From the NCBI RefSeq assembly GCF_900099705.1, contig NZ_LT629695.1, positions 682,001 to 746,000 on the forward strand: a stretch of 64,000 nt of DNA. The letters are read 5' to 3'. This stretch comes from Agrococcus jejuensis. GTDB taxonomy: Bacteria; Actinomycetota; Actinomycetes; Actinomycetales; Microbacteriaceae. The notes under the pieces were generated by a model. It had not been told where the DNA came from. It did not search any database and worked only from the letters and a program-made list of their open reading frames with translations. The position numbers and the translations under genes are program-made. Position 1 is the first letter of the stretch, and every line of letters starts with the position of its first letter. This document shows positions 1 to 9,920 of this stretch, piece after piece.

Positions 1-29
1 CCGACGACGGCGATGTCGTACGTGGTCAT
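1..29 (-). CDS. N-terminus of a probable nucleotide-binding oxidoreductase (partial, runs off left edge)
   Basis: Only the first ten codons are present, reading MTTYDIAVVG. A short beta strand ending in a glycine is typical of the start of an FAD- or NAD-binding Rossmann fold, so a dehydrogenase of the sugar or polyol operon is the best guess. The ATG overlaps the stop of the upstream isomerase gene as ATGA, so it is translationally coupled and belongs to the same operon. Nothing more can be said from this window. Confidence 0.5.
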
Positions 30-970
30 GCGAGTCCCTTCGGGAGGAGCGAGCGCAGGTAGCGCTGGTTCGTGGAGCAGTTGCCGAGGCTGTCGCCGCC
101 GTAGTGCTCCATGAGGAAGATGCCGTCGAAGCCGAGCGCGAGCGCATCGCGCACGACCTCGCGGTAGTTGATGAGGCCGGCCTCCATCGAGCAGGGCACG
201 CTCGTCGCCCACGAGCCGTCTGCGGACTCGTCGCGCGTGTAGTTCTTCACGTGCCAGTAGTTGGCGTAGGGCAGGGTCTTCGCGTGCATCTCGCGCCAGT
301 CCTCGATGGGGCGATGGAGCCGGATGAGGTTCGCGATGTCGGGGTTGAGGCCGACGTTGTCGAGGCCGATCTCCTCGACGAGTCGCACGGCGGAGTCCGC
401 GGTGCCGAGGTAGGTGTCCTCGTACATCTCGAGCGACATGCGCAGCCCGACGTCGGCAGCGTGCCGACCGAGCTCGCGCAGGCGCGTCACGGCCGCGTCC
501 CAGACCTCCGGGTCGTCGGGATCCTTCGGACCCTCGGCGGTCCAGAACCAGAGCGCGCGGCGCTGCGCCTCGGAGAACGGCTGGTGCAGTCCCGTCGAGA
601 AGACCTGCATGCCCCACTCGGCAGCGGCGTCGATCGTCCGGTGCGCGTACGCGAGGTTGCGCTCCTCGTGCCCGGGCATGATGACGCTCTGCCGCTGGAG
701 GTGCACGCTCGGGATGCGGATGCCGCGCGCGGCGGCGATCGACAGCAGCTCGTCGCGTCGGCTCGGCTCGAGATCGGCGGGGCGGATGTGGCTGTCGGCC
801 AGCTCGATCATCGAGAAGCCGACGTCCTGCACTTGCGCCAGCATGTCGTCCCAGGTCTCGCTGCTCGCGTCGTGGAGCGCGACGCCGTCGCGCCCGACGG
901 TGGGGATGCCGTGCAGGCAGGTCGCGATCGGCCAGGTCTCGGCCGTGAAGGGGGACGTCGTCGTCGGCAC
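26..970 (-). CDS. sugar phosphate isomerase/epimerase (xylose isomerase-like TIM barrel)
   Basis: 314 aa protein of the AP-endonuclease-2/sugar isomerase superfamily, presumably interconverting a sugar or sugar phosphate in the carbohydrate operon around it. Visible family features are FSMIELADSHIRP near the N-terminus, a metal-site segment MSLEMYEDTYLG in the middle, GLNPDIANLIRL and a C-terminal FLMEHYGG. I chose the GTG at 970 because GGAG lies 7 nt before it (978-981); an extension to a GTG at 1060 would translate through the palindromic operator at 1006-1017 and has no family resemblance. Its stop overlaps the next gene as ATGA. The substrate cannot be read from the sequence; a tetrose or tetrulose derivative is an inference from the neighbours. 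Confidence 0.8.
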   Translation of the reverse strand: MPTTTSPFTAETWPIATCLHGIPTVGRDGVALHDASSETWDDMLAQVQDVGFSMIELADSHIRPADLEPSRRDELLSIAAARGIRIPSVHLQRQSVIMPGHEERNLAYAHRTIDAAAEWGMQVFSTGLHQPFSEAQRRALWFWTAEGPKDPDDPEVWDAAVTRLRELGRHAADVGLRMSLEMYEDTYLGTADSAVRLVEEIGLDNVGLNPDIANLIRLHRPIEDWREMHAKTLPYANYWHVKNYTRDESADGSWATSVPCSMEAGLINYREVVRDALALGFDGIFLMEHYGGDSLGNCSTNQRYLRSLLPKGLA

Positions 971-1005
971 CGGTGGGCTCCATCGCTCGGGGTCGGGCTG
1001 CAAGA

Positions 1006-1017
1006 ATCCTATAGGAT
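1006..1017. promoter_or_regulatory. perfect 12-bp palindrome, probable GntR operator
   Basis: ATCCTATAGGAT is its own reverse complement and lies 36 bp before the start of the sugar isomerase gene. The same CCTATAGG core lies before the kinase gene at 4794-4801. The gntR gene sits directly upstream in the operon, so this is probably the autoregulated operator of that protein. Confidence 0.7.
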
Positions 1018-1070
1018 CTATGAAACGCGTCAAGCCCCGACTCGCACGCATCCCCGGCACGCACGACGAA

Positions 1071-1095
1071 CGCCGCGAGCACGAGGCTCGCGGCG
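1071..1095 (-). terminator. hairpin after gntR
   Basis: A perfect 10-bp stem (1071-1080 with 1086-1095) and 5-nt loop lie 14 nt after the gntR stop. It has no T tract, so it is either a weak terminator or an mRNA-stability stem separating the dhaK-gntR transcript from the downstream isomerase unit. Confidence 0.5.
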
Positions 1096-1108
1096 TGGGC
1101 GGGACGGG

Positions 1109-1804
1109 TCAGCGCCCGGAGAGCGAACGATCTCGGACGTTCGCGATGTGGTCGCGCATGCGATCGCCCGCGGCATCCGGCTGCGACGCGAAGGCGTCGA
1201 GGATCGCGCGGTGCTCGGCGATCGCCTCGATGACGTCGCTGGGTCCGCGCAGCGCGGCCTGTCGCAGCCGATGCGTCAACGCGCCGAGCGATGCGTGCAT
1301 CTCGTGCACGTAGCGGTTGCCCGCGTGCTCGAGGATCACGGCGTGGAACGCGCCGTCGGCCTCGAAGTACCGCTGGGTGACCTCGAGCGGCACCTCGCCG
1401 ACTGCGTGCGCGTGCACGACGTCGTGGCTCGCAGCCTCGTGGACCTCGTGCGCAGCCCTCAGCGCCGGCAGCAGCTCGCTCGCACGCGGCGCGGCGAGCG
1501 TCGCCGCCCGTTCCTCGAGCATGAGACGTGCCTCGAAGAGCTCCGCGAGCTGCTCGCGGTCGAGCGGAGGTGCGACGCGATACCCCTTGAGCGCCTCGCG
1601 CGTCACGAGGCCCGTGCGCTCGAGCTGCACGAGCGCCTCGCGCACCGGCGTCGGCGAGACGGCCAGCTCGCGGGCGAGCGTGTCGATCGAGAGCCGCTCC
1701 CCCGGCTGCACCGTGCCGTCGAGGAGGTCGGCGAGGATGCGGTCGTGCACCTGGTCGCGCAGCGCCCTGCGCTGCACGTCCAGGTGACGACCGCCCTCGC
1801 TCAT
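1109..1804 (-). CDS. GntR/FadR-family transcriptional regulator of the sugar operon
   Basis: 231 aa. The N-terminal winged helix (about 12-75) contains the GntR signature with LARELAVSPTPVREALVQLERTGLV. An all-helical FCD effector domain follows (about 85-220), with the expected acidic and histidine residues in FHAVILEHAGN and EHRAILDAF. FCD proteins usually bind small carboxylates or sugar phosphates and release DNA on binding. The ATG overlaps the stop of the TPI-like gene as ATGA. The two CCTATAGG palindromes, before dhaK and before the downstream isomerase, are the obvious candidate operators, so it probably represses the pathway until the substrate is present. Confidence 0.9.
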   Translation of the reverse strand: MSEGGRHLDVQRRALRDQVHDRILADLLDGTVQPGERLSIDTLARELAVSPTPVREALVQLERTGLVTREALKGYRVAPPLDREQLAELFEARLMLEERAATLAAPRASELLPALRAAHEVHEAASHDVVHAHAVGEVPLEVTQRYFEADGAFHAVILEHAGNRYVHEMHASLGALTHRLRQAALRGPSDVIEAIAEHRAILDAFASQPDAAGDRMRDHIANVRDRSLSGR

Positions 1805-2571
1805 GCGGCGGCCAGCGCCTCGTCGAGGATCGCGCCGAACGCGACCGGGTCGTGCGCGAAGCGGCCGAGGAACATGCCGTCGACGTCGGGCGCGATGCGC
1901 GGCAGCAGGCCGGGTCCGGCGGAGCCGCCGTAGATGACCTGCGCGCCGGGCAGCAGCGCGTCGCCGGCGAGATGGTCGCGCAGCACGCTCGTGACGCCGC
2001 GGATGTGCGACTCCCCCGCGGGCTCGGGCGCGCCGATCGCCCACACGGGCTCGTACGCCACCACGAGGCGACCGCCGACGCCGCGCTCGCGCGCGAGGCG
2101 CAGCGACGCCTCGAGCTGCTGCACGCACGCGGCGGCAGCGCTCGACGGGTCGCCGTGCACGAGCTCGCCGATGCACAGCACGGGCGCGAGGCCCGCGTCG
2201 AGCGACGCGGCGACCTTGCGGGCCACGGTCTCGTCGGTCTCGCCGAACATCGCGCGACGCTCGGCGTGGCCGATCTCGACCATCCGCACGCCGTGCTCGA
2301 CGAGCTCGGGCGCGCCGACCTCGCCGGTGAAGGCGCCTGACGGCTCCCAGTGCACGTCCTGCGCGCCGACCGTCATCCCCGCGGGTGCGGCGATGTCGAC
2401 GACGGCGGGGATCGACGGGAAGGTCGGGATGACGAACGGCTCGACGACGCCCGAGGCGACGGCCTCATGCACGCGGCAGATGGCGGCGACGTCGCGCGTC
2501 CAGCGCTCGGTCGCCGCCTTGCCGAAGTACATCTTGAGGCTCGAGCCGATGACGAACCTCGCCACGGTCAC
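1801..2571 (-). CDS. triosephosphate isomerase-like protein, probable tetrulose-phosphate isomerase
   Basis: About 256 aa TIM-family (beta/alpha)8 barrel. Catalytic landmarks are an N-terminal SSLKM lysine, EIGHAERR with the electrophilic His, [11 protein letters not shown] with the base Glu and loop 6, and [10 protein letters not shown] for phosphate binding. A housekeeping TpiA normally sits in the gap-pgk-tpi cluster. Here it is stitched between RpiB-like and GntR genes, as in erythritol/erythrulose loci (Brucella EryH, mycobacterial LerI), so L-erythrulose-1-phosphate isomerase is likelier than glycolytic TPI. The GTG at 2571 overlaps the rpiB stop as GTGA; a second GTG at 2565 has better spacing from GAAGG and may be the true start. 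Confidence 0.85.
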   Translation of the reverse strand: MTVARFVIGSSLKMYFGKAATERWTRDVAAICRVHEAVASGVVEPFVIPTFPSIPAVVDIAAPAGMTVGAQDVHWEPSGAFTGEVGAPELVEHGVRMVEIGHAERRAMFGETDETVARKVAASLDAGLAPVLCIGELVHGDPSSAAAACVQQLEASLRLARERGVGGRLVVAYEPVWAIGAPEPAGESHIRGVTSVLRDHLAGDALLPGAQVIYGGSAGPGLLPRIAPDVDGMFLGRFAHDPVAFGAILDEALAAA

Positions 2572-3026
2572 CTGCCTTCGTAGGCGCAGATGTCGTCGAC
2601 GTTCGCCTGCGAGTGGCTCGTGGGGTCGAACGTGTACGTCAGCCACTCCTTCGCGAGGCGACGCGCGAGCTCGATGCCCACGACGCGCTGGCCCATGCAC
2701 AGCACCTGCGCGTCGTTCGACAGGATCGAGCGCTCGACCGAGAACGAGTCGTGCGCGGTGACGGCGCGGATGCCCTTGACCTTGTTGGCCGAGATGGCGA
2801 CGCCGAGGCCCGTGCCGCAGAACAGGATCGCGCGGTCGGCCTCGCCGCGCGCGATGCGCTCGGCGGCCTCGATCGCGACGTTCGGGTAGCTCGTGGCGTC
2901 GGCGTCCGACGAGACGCCCACGTCGACGACGCTCGCGACCAGGTCGTTGGACTCCAGGTCGACCTTGACGATCTCCTTGTAGTCGTAGCCGGCCTTGTCC
3001 GATCCGATGATGAGCCGAAGCGTCAC
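2568..3026 (-). CDS. RpiB/LacAB-type isomerase, probable D-erythrulose-4-phosphate isomerase
   Basis: 152 aa, the normal RpiB length. It shows the family opening [10 protein letters not shown], the pocket segment with [22 protein letters not shown], the active-site [21 protein letters not shown], and a conserved VGIELAR helix. RpiB proteins interconvert aldose and ketose 5-phosphates or, in tetritol loci (EryI, DerI), erythrulose-4-P and erythrose-4-P. The context with a DhaK-type kinase favours the second. GTG start overlaps the kinase stop as GTGA, with GAGGAGGA just upstream. True ribose-5-phosphate isomerase activity remains possible. Confidence 0.85.
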   Translation of the reverse strand: MTLRLIIGSDKAGYDYKEIVKVDLESNDLVASVVDVGVSSDADATSYPNVAIEAAERIARGEADRAILFCGTGLGVAISANKVKGIRAVTAHDSFSVERSILSNDAQVLCMGQRVVGIELARRLAKEWLTYTFDPTSHSQANVDDICAYEGR

Positions 3027-4759
3027 TTGCTGTCCTCCTCGAGGTCCTGTGCGAGCACGTCCGAGACGGTCGTGCAGATGAGCGCGAACGACACGGCGCC
3101 CGGGTCGGGCGTGCCGATCGACTTGTCGCCATGCGACTTGGCGCGGCCGAGCGTCGCCTTGAGGGCAGCGGTCTCCTGCGCGGCCTCCTCGGCGACGCCG
3201 GACGCGTGCGACCAGGCCTCGACGAGCGAGTCGCCTGCGGCGATGCGCTCGCGCAGCTCGTCGGCGAACGGCACGATCGCGTCGATCATGGTCTTGTCGC
3301 CGACCTTGGCCTTGCCGAACGACGTGACGGCGTCGCGTGCCGCGTCCACGCCTGCCGAGATCTCGACGCGCGAGACGTCGGCAGCGTCGCCGAGCGCGCC
3401 CGCGAGCGAGCGCAGGATCGTCGCCCAGATGACGCCCGACGTGCCACCGGCACGGTCGCCCCACGCCTCGGCGGCGTGACGCAGCGTCGTCTCGGCACCC
3501 GCGCCGGCCTCGACGGCGGCGAGCGCCGCGTCGCGGCCTGCGTGCACGCCGCGCTGCATGCCGATGCCGTGATCGCCGTCGCCGGCGACGGCGTCGAGAT
3601 GGCCGAGCTCGTCGGCAGCGCCGTCGATCGCGTTCGCGATCTCGACGAACGCCGAGCCGATGGTGGCGGCGACGGCCTTCGATGCGTCGGATGCCTCGGG
3701 GATGTCCTCGACGGCTGCACCGGCGACGACGATCTCGGCACGCTCCTGGGGAGCGACGGAGCCCTTGCGGTATGCAGGCGAGTCGGCGGGAGCAGCCCAC
3801 AGCTCCTCGAGCTCGTCGTCGAGCCACAGCAGCGTCAGCGAGCAGCCCGCCATGTCGAGCGACGTGCACATCTCGCCCACGTCGGGCTCGACGACCACGA
3901 GGCCACGCGCCTCGAGCAGCCGGTGCACGGTGCGGTAGAGCACGAACAGCTCCTCGTACTTCACCGAGCCGAGGCCGTTGAGGATCGGCACGACGCGAGC
4001 ACCGTCGACCGAGACGCCCTCCGGCACCTCGTCGAGCAGGCGTGACACGAAGAGCTCGGCGAGCCCGTCTGCCGTGGGCATGTCGACCTCGTCGATGCCG
4101 GGCTCGCCGTGGATGCCGAGCCCGACGGCCATGCGGCCCTCCGGCACGGTGAAGAGCGGAGCGTCGGCGCCCGGGAACGTGCAGCCGCCGAAGGCGACGC
4201 CGAACGTGCGCGTGCGAGTCATGACGTGCTTGGCGAGGCGCTCGACGTCGTCGAGCGAGTCGCCGCGCTCGGCAGCCGCGCCTGCGACCTTGAACAGCGC
4301 CAGCATGCCCGCGATGCCACGCCGGTCCTGCATCCGGTCGACCGGTGCGCTCCAGATGTCGTCGACGCCGAGCACCGTGCGGACGTCGTGGCCCTCGGCC
4401 TTCAGCCGCTCCTGCGCCTCCGTGAAGTTCAGCACGTCGCCGGCGTAGTTGCCGTAGCAGAGCAGCACGCCCTTGCCCTGGTCGGCGGTCTTGGCGATCG
4501 AGTACACCTGCTGCGTCGACGGCGACGCGAACAGGTTGCCCATCGCCGCGCCGTGCGCGATGCCGGGGCCGACGAGGCCTCCGAACGCGGGGTAGTGGCC
4601 ACTGCCACCACCGATCACGAGGGCCACCGTGTCCTCCGCTGCCCGCGTGGAGCGCACGACACCACCGGGCACGGCGGTGACCCACCGTGCGGATGCGGCC
4701 GCGAAGCCCTCGATCATCTCGTCGGCGAACGCCGACGGCTCGTTGAACAGACGCGTCAT
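3023..4759 (-). CDS. DhaK-DhaL fusion kinase (dihydroxyacetone/erythrulose kinase)
   Basis: 578 aa single-chain ATP-dependent kinase. The DhaK domain (about 1-330) carries [10 protein letters not shown] and [10 protein letters not shown] for substrate phosphate and ATP-side contacts, and GIHGEPGI with the His that binds the ketone covalently. The DhaL domain (about 365-575) carries [12 protein letters not shown], whose Asp residues bind Mg-ATP, and [10 protein letters not shown]. Such fusions use ATP directly rather than a PTS donor; in Mycobacterium smegmatis homologues (DerK, LerK) phosphorylate erythrulose. It heads the operon: the ATG at 4759 has AAAGGGGA upstream, and a CCTATAGG operator lies 34 bp before it. 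The ketose substrate cannot be fixed from sequence alone. Confidence 0.9.
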   Translation of the reverse strand: MTRLFNEPSAFADEMIEGFAAASARWVTAVPGGVVRSTRAAEDTVALVIGGGSGHYPAFGGLVGPGIAHGAAMGNLFASPSTQQVYSIAKTADQGKGVLLCYGNYAGDVLNFTEAQERLKAEGHDVRTVLGVDDIWSAPVDRMQDRRGIAGMLALFKVAGAAAERGDSLDDVERLAKHVMTRTRTFGVAFGGCTFPGADAPLFTVPEGRMAVGLGIHGEPGIDEVDMPTADGLAELFVSRLLDEVPEGVSVDGARVVPILNGLGSVKYEELFVLYRTVHRLLEARGLVVVEPDVGEMCTSLDMAGCSLTLLWLDDELEELWAAPADSPAYRKGSVAPQERAEIVVAGAAVEDIPEASDASKAVAATIGSAFVEIANAIDGAADELGHLDAVAGDGDHGIGMQRGVHAGRDAALAAVEAGAGAETTLRHAAEAWGDRAGGTSGVIWATILRSLAGALGDAADVSRVEISAGVDAARDAVTSFGKAKVGDKTMIDAIVPFADELRERIAAGDSLVEAWSHASGVAEEAAQETAALKATLGRAKSHGDKSIGTPDPGAVSFALICTTVSDVLAQDLEEDSK

Positions 4760-4793
4760 CGCGTCCCCTTTCGGTTCGATGCGACGCGGCAAC

Positions 4794-4801
4794 CCTATAG
4801 G
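4794..4801. promoter_or_regulatory. CCTATAGG palindrome before the kinase operon
   Basis: An 8-bp palindrome between the divergent kinase and aldolase genes. Read on the minus strand it is TCCTATAGGG, sharing nine bases with the 1006-1017 site, and its TATAGG could overlap a -10 element. It probably binds the GntR protein encoded in the operon. Confidence 0.6.
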
Positions 4802-4886
4802 ACAAGTGCATGCAACCTGTCGCTGTCGGCAGCACGCGCACGCTCCTAGACTCGGTGGCGACGCGATCCGCTCGAAGGAGATGCCC

Positions 4887-5915
<1,029 letters not shown>

Positions 5916-5931
5916 CCCACGCCTGATCGAG

Positions 5932-5960
5932 GGGCCCGGCGCACATCGCGCCGGGCCCTT
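5932..5960 (+). terminator. terminator of fba
   Basis: A perfect 11-bp GC stem (5932-5942 with 5948-5958), loop ACATC, followed by TTCGT, starts 16 nt after the fba stop. Confidence 0.85.
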
Positions 5961-5964
5961 CGTC

Positions 5965-6267
5965 ATGCTGGGGCGCTCGCCGCCCGCGCGCGTCGCTCGA
6001 GGACGAGCGCGCGCAGGCCGCCGCATCCGCGTGCTCGGCGATGCGCGCGTGCGGTTCGAGCTCGTCGCGGTCGCCGCCGCCGCGATGGTCGCCCTGCTGG
6101 CGGTGCTCACGCCGCAGGCCCTCGCCGGGCAACCCGTCGTCGCACCCGCCGGCGGATTCCTCGCGGCGGGCATCGCGCTCGTCGTCGCGACGCTCGGCGC
6201 CGTCGCGGTCGTGCTCGCGCGGGGTCGCGCGCGCACGGCTCCGGTGCCGCAGACCGTCGACGCCTGA
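5965..6267 (+). CDS. small two-helix membrane protein, unknown function
   Basis: 100 aa if the ATG at 5965 is used. An Arg-rich N-terminus (about 30 aa) precedes two hydrophobic segments, roughly 33-54 and 63-84, with a short polar tail. It lies between the fba terminator and a strong bidirectional terminator at 6278-6312, which supports a real plus-strand gene. No Shine-Dalgarno precedes 5965; a GTG at 6031 would give a 78 aa protein keeping both helices. No family recognised. Confidence 0.45.
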   Translation: MLGRSPPARVARGRARAGRRIRVLGDARVRFELVAVAAAAMVALLAVLTPQALAGQPVVAPAGGFLAAGIALVVATLGAVAVVLARGRARTAPVPQTVDA

Positions 6268-6277
6268 CGCGCGCACG

Positions 6278-6312
6278 ACGACGGCCCCCGGCGGTGCGCC
6301 GGGGGCCGTCGT
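6278..6312. terminator. bidirectional terminator between convergent genes
   Basis: A perfect 15-bp stem (6278-6292 with 6298-6312) and 5-nt loop sit between the plus-strand small membrane gene and the minus-strand Gln-rich membrane gene, so it can serve both. Confidence 0.8.
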
Positions 6313-6322
6313 GTCGCGCCGG

Positions 6323-6856
6323 CTAGGGCTGGATGCGGTCGGCCGCGTTGGGCGGGGGCGGCTGCGTACCGCCGAGCGGCTGGATGGGGTTCGGCTGCTG
6401 CTGCGCCTGCGGCGCGGGCTGCTGCCACGCCTGCTGCTGCGGCTCGGGCTGCCAGCCCTGCTGCTGCGGGGCCGGCTGCTGCTGCTGCTGCCAACCCTGC
6501 TCGGTCTGCTGCGGCTGCCATCCGCCCTGCTGCGGCTGCTGCGGCTGCGCCCACGCCTGCGCGGTCGCGGCGGCTGCGCCGCCCACGACCGCGGCGCCCG
6601 CGGCGCGCGTCACGAAGTGCGCGACGAGCAGCGCGATGCCGAGGCCGCCGAAGACGAGCGGGCCCCACACGTAGAACACGAACATGATGTCCGTGCCGCC
6701 CGTCGCCGACTCCGTCGACAGGAACACGGGCAGGAACTGCGCGTTCGGGTAGTCCTGGATCGTCTGCCAGGTCGAGAGCAGGTTGCGCACGAGCGCGTAC
6801 GCACCGACCGCGAGGCTGGCGATGGCGATGCGGAGGAGGATGGGCTGTCGGCGCAT
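6323..6856 (-). CDS. membrane protein with Gln/Pro/Trp-rich tail, unknown function
   Basis: 177 aa. Two predicted transmembrane helices (about 5-25 and 57-80) flank a short extracytoplasmic loop. The last 85 residues are low complexity, with runs of Gln and repeated GWQPQ/AWQQP units and a proline-rich end. The ATG at 6856 is preferred over one seven codons upstream because AGGA lies 7 nt before it. Such tails are common in actinobacterial envelope proteins and may be flexible tethers or condensate-forming segments; no family is recognised. Confidence 0.7.
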   Translation of the reverse strand: MRRQPILLRIAIASLAVGAYALVRNLLSTWQTIQDYPNAQFLPVFLSTESATGGTDIMFVFYVWGPLVFGGLGIALLVAHFVTRAAGAAVVGGAAAATAQAWAQPQQPQQGGWQPQQTEQGWQQQQQPAPQQQGWQPEPQQQAWQQPAPQAQQQPNPIQPLGGTQPPPPNAADRIQP

Positions 6857-6911
6857 GGCGCAATCCTGCGCCTGCATACCTGGGAGCGCGCTCGGACGTG
6901 CGCCGCGGCGC

Positions 6912-7088
6912 TCAGCCCATGAATCCCTGCGCCGTGTTGTGCCGGTTGCGTGCCTGGATGTCGCTGCTGCCCTGCAGACCGGGATTGGTCTCGTCGGCCT
7001 GGCCAGGCAGCGGGTCGTCGCCGTAGGTCTGCACGCCCGAGCCCGTGAGGGACTGCCAGAAGCGGCGGAGTCGTTCGCGGATGGTCAT
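6912..7088 (-). CDS. small hydrophilic protein (58 aa), unknown function
   Basis: A 58-codon frame running from MTIRERLRRFWQSLTGSG to RHNTAQGFMG. GAGGAGG lies 5 nt before the ATG, an excellent ribosome site for this window. The N-terminal 15 residues could form a basic amphipathic helix and the rest is polar. It sits in a set of short minus-strand genes between the Gln-rich membrane protein and the acidic protein. No family recognised. Confidence 0.6.
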   Translation of the reverse strand: MTIRERLRRFWQSLTGSGVQTYGDDPLPGQADETNPGLQGSSDIQARNRHNTAQGFMG

Positions 7089-7176
7089 GGTGGCCTCCTC
7101 GTCGAATCCGGCGGGGCGGCGCCCGCGCCGTCCCCCGACCGTAGCCGGGGGACCTGCGCGCAGCCAGGGAGTGGCG

Positions 7177-7512
7177 CTACTCCCAGTCGGCGTTCTCGTC
7201 GACGATCGAGTCGGTGCCCTCCGGCAGCACGGTGTCGTCGACGCCGTTGCCGTCGGTGTCGATCGCCCAGCGGTCGCCGCCGTGCTCGTCGGGCACGTCG
7301 GCGGGGTCGTCGTCGGCCTCGTCCTCGTCGCGGTCCTCGTAGCCGTCGGGCACGTCCTGCACCGTGATCGAGTCGGTGTCGTCGACGCCGACGGGGTCGG
7401 GCTCCTCGGCCGAGTCGCCGACGGTCTCGTCGTAGTCCTCGCCGGTCGCGACCTCGTCGCTCCACTCGTCGGTGCTCTCGACGCCGGCGTCCTGCACGGT
7501 CTCGTCGCTCAT
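7177..7512 (-). CDS. very acidic small protein with an EF-hand-like DTDGNG loop
   Basis: 111 aa, dominated by Asp and Glu with almost no hydrophobic core, so probably intrinsically disordered. Near the C-terminus DTDGNGVDDTV matches the Dx(D/N)xDG-type calcium loop of EF hands and dockerins. There is no signal peptide. GGAGGGACC precedes the ATG. Calcium binding is only inferred from this loop; it could also be a charged spacer or nucleic-acid mimic. Confidence 0.65.
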   Translation of the reverse strand: MSDETVQDAGVESTDEWSDEVATGEDYDETVGDSAEEPDPVGVDDTDSITVQDVPDGYEDRDEDEADDDPADVPDEHGGDRWAIDTDGNGVDDTVLPEGTDSIVDENADWE

Positions 7513-7630
7513 GGTCCCTCCAACGTGTCCGGCGCCGCCGGTCGACGGCGTCGAGACCAGGATGCTCCCGTCGCGGCGCTCGCGCAGCGCATGTCGCGCG
7601 CAGGGGTCGAGGAGGTAGGGTCCGCGGGCG

Positions 7631-8656
7631 TCAGCGCCGCGAGGGCCGCAGCTCCTTCGGCAGCGAGAAGACGAGGTCCTCCTCGGCCGTGCGCACCTCG
7701 TCGACCTGTCCCCAGCCGGCGTCGGCGAGCTCGGCGAGCACCTCGGCGACGAGCACCTCGGGCACGCTCGCGCCGCTCGAGACGCCGATGGTGCGCACGC
7801 CCTCGAGCCACGCCTGCTCGATCTCGCGCGACGCATCCACGCGGTACGCGGCGCGCGCGCCGGCCTCGAGCGCGACGTCGACGAGCCGCACGGTGTTCGA
7901 CGAGTTCGCGCTGCCGACGACGATGACGAGGTCGCACTCGGGCGCGACCTTCTTCATCGCCACCTGTCGGTTCTGCGTGGCGTAGCAGATGTCGTCGCTC
8001 GGCGGGTCCTCGAGGTACGGGAAGCGCACGCGCAGGCGCCGCACGGTCTCCATCGTCTCGTCGACGGACAGCGTCGTCTGGCTCAGCCACACGAGCCTCG
8101 TGTGCTCCGGCACGTCGACGGCGTCGGCGTCGGCGGGCGACTGCACGAGCGTCATGCGGCCGGGCGCCTCGCCCATCGTGCCCTCGACCTCCTCGTGGCC
8201 AGCGTGGCCGACGAGCAGCATGTGCGCCTCGTCGCGCGCGAAGCGCTGCGCCTCCCGGTGCACCTTCGTGACGAGCGGGCACGTCGCGTCGATGGCCTGC
8301 AGGCCGCGGTCGGATGCCTCGGCGACGACCGCGGGGCTCACGCCGTGCGCGCTGAACACGACGAGCGCGCCCTCGGGCACCGCATCCACCTCGTCGACGA
8401 ACACGGCGCCCGCGCGCTCGAGCTCGGCGACGACATGGCGGTTGTGCACGATCTGCTTGCGCACGTACACGGGCGCGCCGTGCTGCGCGAGGGCCTGCTC
8501 GACCGTGATGACCGCACGGTCGACGCCGGCGCAGTAGCCGCGGGGGCTCGCGAGCAGCACGCGGCGCGGCCCGACGTCGCCGGGGTCGACTAGCCTGTGG
8601 CGGGCGATCGGCGCGCGCGGCGGATCCAGGGGGATCCGGCCGTTCGAGATCGTCAC
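7631..8656 (-). CDS. ispH: 4-hydroxy-3-methylbut-2-enyl diphosphate reductase
   Basis: 341 aa. Last enzyme of the MEP isoprenoid pathway, reducing HMBPP to IPP and DMAPP at a [4Fe-4S] cluster. The three cluster cysteines are visible in [13 protein letters not shown] (Cys42), [13 protein letters not shown] and [31 protein letters not shown] and VGSANSSNT form the substrate pocket. The N-terminus is about 30 residues longer than E. coli IspH. GTG start at 8656 with AGGA 8 nt upstream. Divergent from xseA with only 27 bp between starts. ispE, also of the MEP pathway, lies at 59-60 kb. Confidence 0.95.
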   Translation of the reverse strand: MTISNGRIPLDPPRAPIARHRLVDPGDVGPRRVLLASPRGYCAGVDRAVITVEQALAQHGAPVYVRKQIVHNRHVVAELERAGAVFVDEVDAVPEGALVVFSAHGVSPAVVAEASDRGLQAIDATCPLVTKVHREAQRFARDEAHMLLVGHAGHEEVEGTMGEAPGRMTLVQSPADADAVDVPEHTRLVWLSQTTLSVDETMETVRRLRVRFPYLEDPPSDDICYATQNRQVAMKKVAPECDLVIVVGSANSSNTVRLVDVALEAGARAAYRVDASREIEQAWLEGVRTIGVSSGASVPEVLVAEVLAELADAGWGQVDEVRTAEEDLVFSLPKELRPSRR

Positions 8657-8683
8657 GACTCGAATCCTACGTTCGGAGGCCGC

Positions 8684-9898
8684 ATGGGCGACCGCGTCTC
8701 GGGCACGCCCGAGGAGCCGTGGACCGTCGCGCGCCTCGCGACCGAGCTGCAGTCGTACGTCGCCCGCCTCGGGTCGGTGTGGGTCGAGGGCGAGCTCACG
8801 CAGTGGAACGTGCGCCGCGGCATGGTGTTCGGCAAGGTCAAGGACGTCGACGGCGACTTCACGATCGACGCGAAGGCGTTCACATCGACGCTGCGCGAGC
8901 CGTTCAGCCAGGGCGATCGCGTCGTCGCGCTCGTGCAGCCGGAGTACTGGGCCAAGGGCGGCACGCTGTCGATGCAGGTGCGCGCCATGCGCCACGTGGG
9001 CCTCGGCGAGCTGCTCGCGCGCATCGAGGAGCTGCGGCAGCGCCTCGCCGCCGAGGGGCTCTTCGACCCCGCGCGCAAGCGCCCCCTGCCCTTCCTCCCC
9101 CACGGCGTCGGCCTCGTGACGGGCAAGGACTCGGATGCCGAGCAGGACGTGCTGCGCAACGCGCGCCTGCGCTGGCCCGGCGTGCGCTTCGAGGTCGCGT
9201 ACGCCGCCGTGCAGGGCGACGCCGCCCCGCGCGAGGTCGTGCGCGCCATCGAGCAGCTCGACGCGAACCCCGACGTCGACGTCATCGTCGTCGCGCGCGG
9301 CGGCGGCGACTTCCAGGCGCTCCTCGCGTTCAGCGACGAGCGCGTGCTGCGCGCCGCCGCCGCCGCGACGACGCCCATCGTCTCCGCCATCGGCCACGAG
9401 GCCGACCGGCCGCTGCTCGACCTCGTCGCCGACCTGCGCGCATCCACGCCCACGGATGCGGCGAAGCGCGTCGTGCCCGACGTCGCCGAGCAGCTCGACA
9501 TGGTCTCGCAGGCCCGCGCCCGCATGCGCTCGCGCGTCACGCAGCGCGTCGCGCACGAGGTCGAGCGCCTCGCGGCCATCCGCTCGCGCCCCTCGCTCGC
9601 GCGCCCCGAGTCGCTGCTCGACGCGCACCTGTCGGAGGTGCGGCAGCTCGCCGTGCGCGCCGACGACCTCGCCGGCCGCTCCGTCGAGCGCGCCGAGCAC
9701 GGCATCCACCGCCTCGCCGACCGCCTGCGCGCGCTGAGCCCCCAGGCGACGCTCGACCGCGGCTACGCCGTCGTGCAGACGGCGGGCGGCGGCGTGCTGC
9801 GCGACGCCGCGGATGCGACGCCGGGCGACGCCGTGCTCGTGACGCTCGCGTCGGGCACGGTCGACGCCGAGGTCACCGAGGCCCGACCCGCGACGTAG
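8684..9898 (+). CDS. xseA: exodeoxyribonuclease VII large subunit
   Basis: 404 aa. With XseB it degrades single-stranded DNA from both ends. An N-terminal OB fold (about 10-115, with [12 protein letters not shown]) is followed by the catalytic domain with [39 protein letters not shown] and [28 protein letters not shown], then a coiled-coil region and a C-terminal RGYAVV segment. GGAGG lies 4 nt before the ATG. The small subunit is not adjacent as usual but 2.6 kb away at 12513, separated by two minus-strand genes. Confidence 0.95.
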   Translation: MGDRVSGTPEEPWTVARLATELQSYVARLGSVWVEGELTQWNVRRGMVFGKVKDVDGDFTIDAKAFTSTLREPFSQGDRVVALVQPEYWAKGGTLSMQVRAMRHVGLGELLARIEELRQRLAAEGLFDPARKRPLPFLPHGVGLVTGKDSDAEQDVLRNARLRWPGVRFEVAYAAVQGDAAPREVVRAIEQLDANPDVDVIVVARGGGDFQALLAFSDERVLRAAAAATTPIVSAIGHEADRPLLDLVADLRASTPTDAAKRVVPDVAEQLDMVSQARARMRSRVTQRVAHEVERLAAIRSRPSLARPESLLDAHLSEVRQLAVRADDLAGRSVERAEHGIHRLADRLRALSPQATLDRGYAVVQTAGGGVLRDAADATPGDAVLVTLASGTVDAEVTEARPAT

Positions 9899-9920
9899 CG
9901 GTGCGCGCCCCGGCGACGCG

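Noticed and set aside
6400..6540. CTG-rich repeat tract as a microsatellite or CRISPR-like array
   Set aside because: It is the Gln/Trp-coding tail of the membrane protein; units vary in length and there are no spacers.
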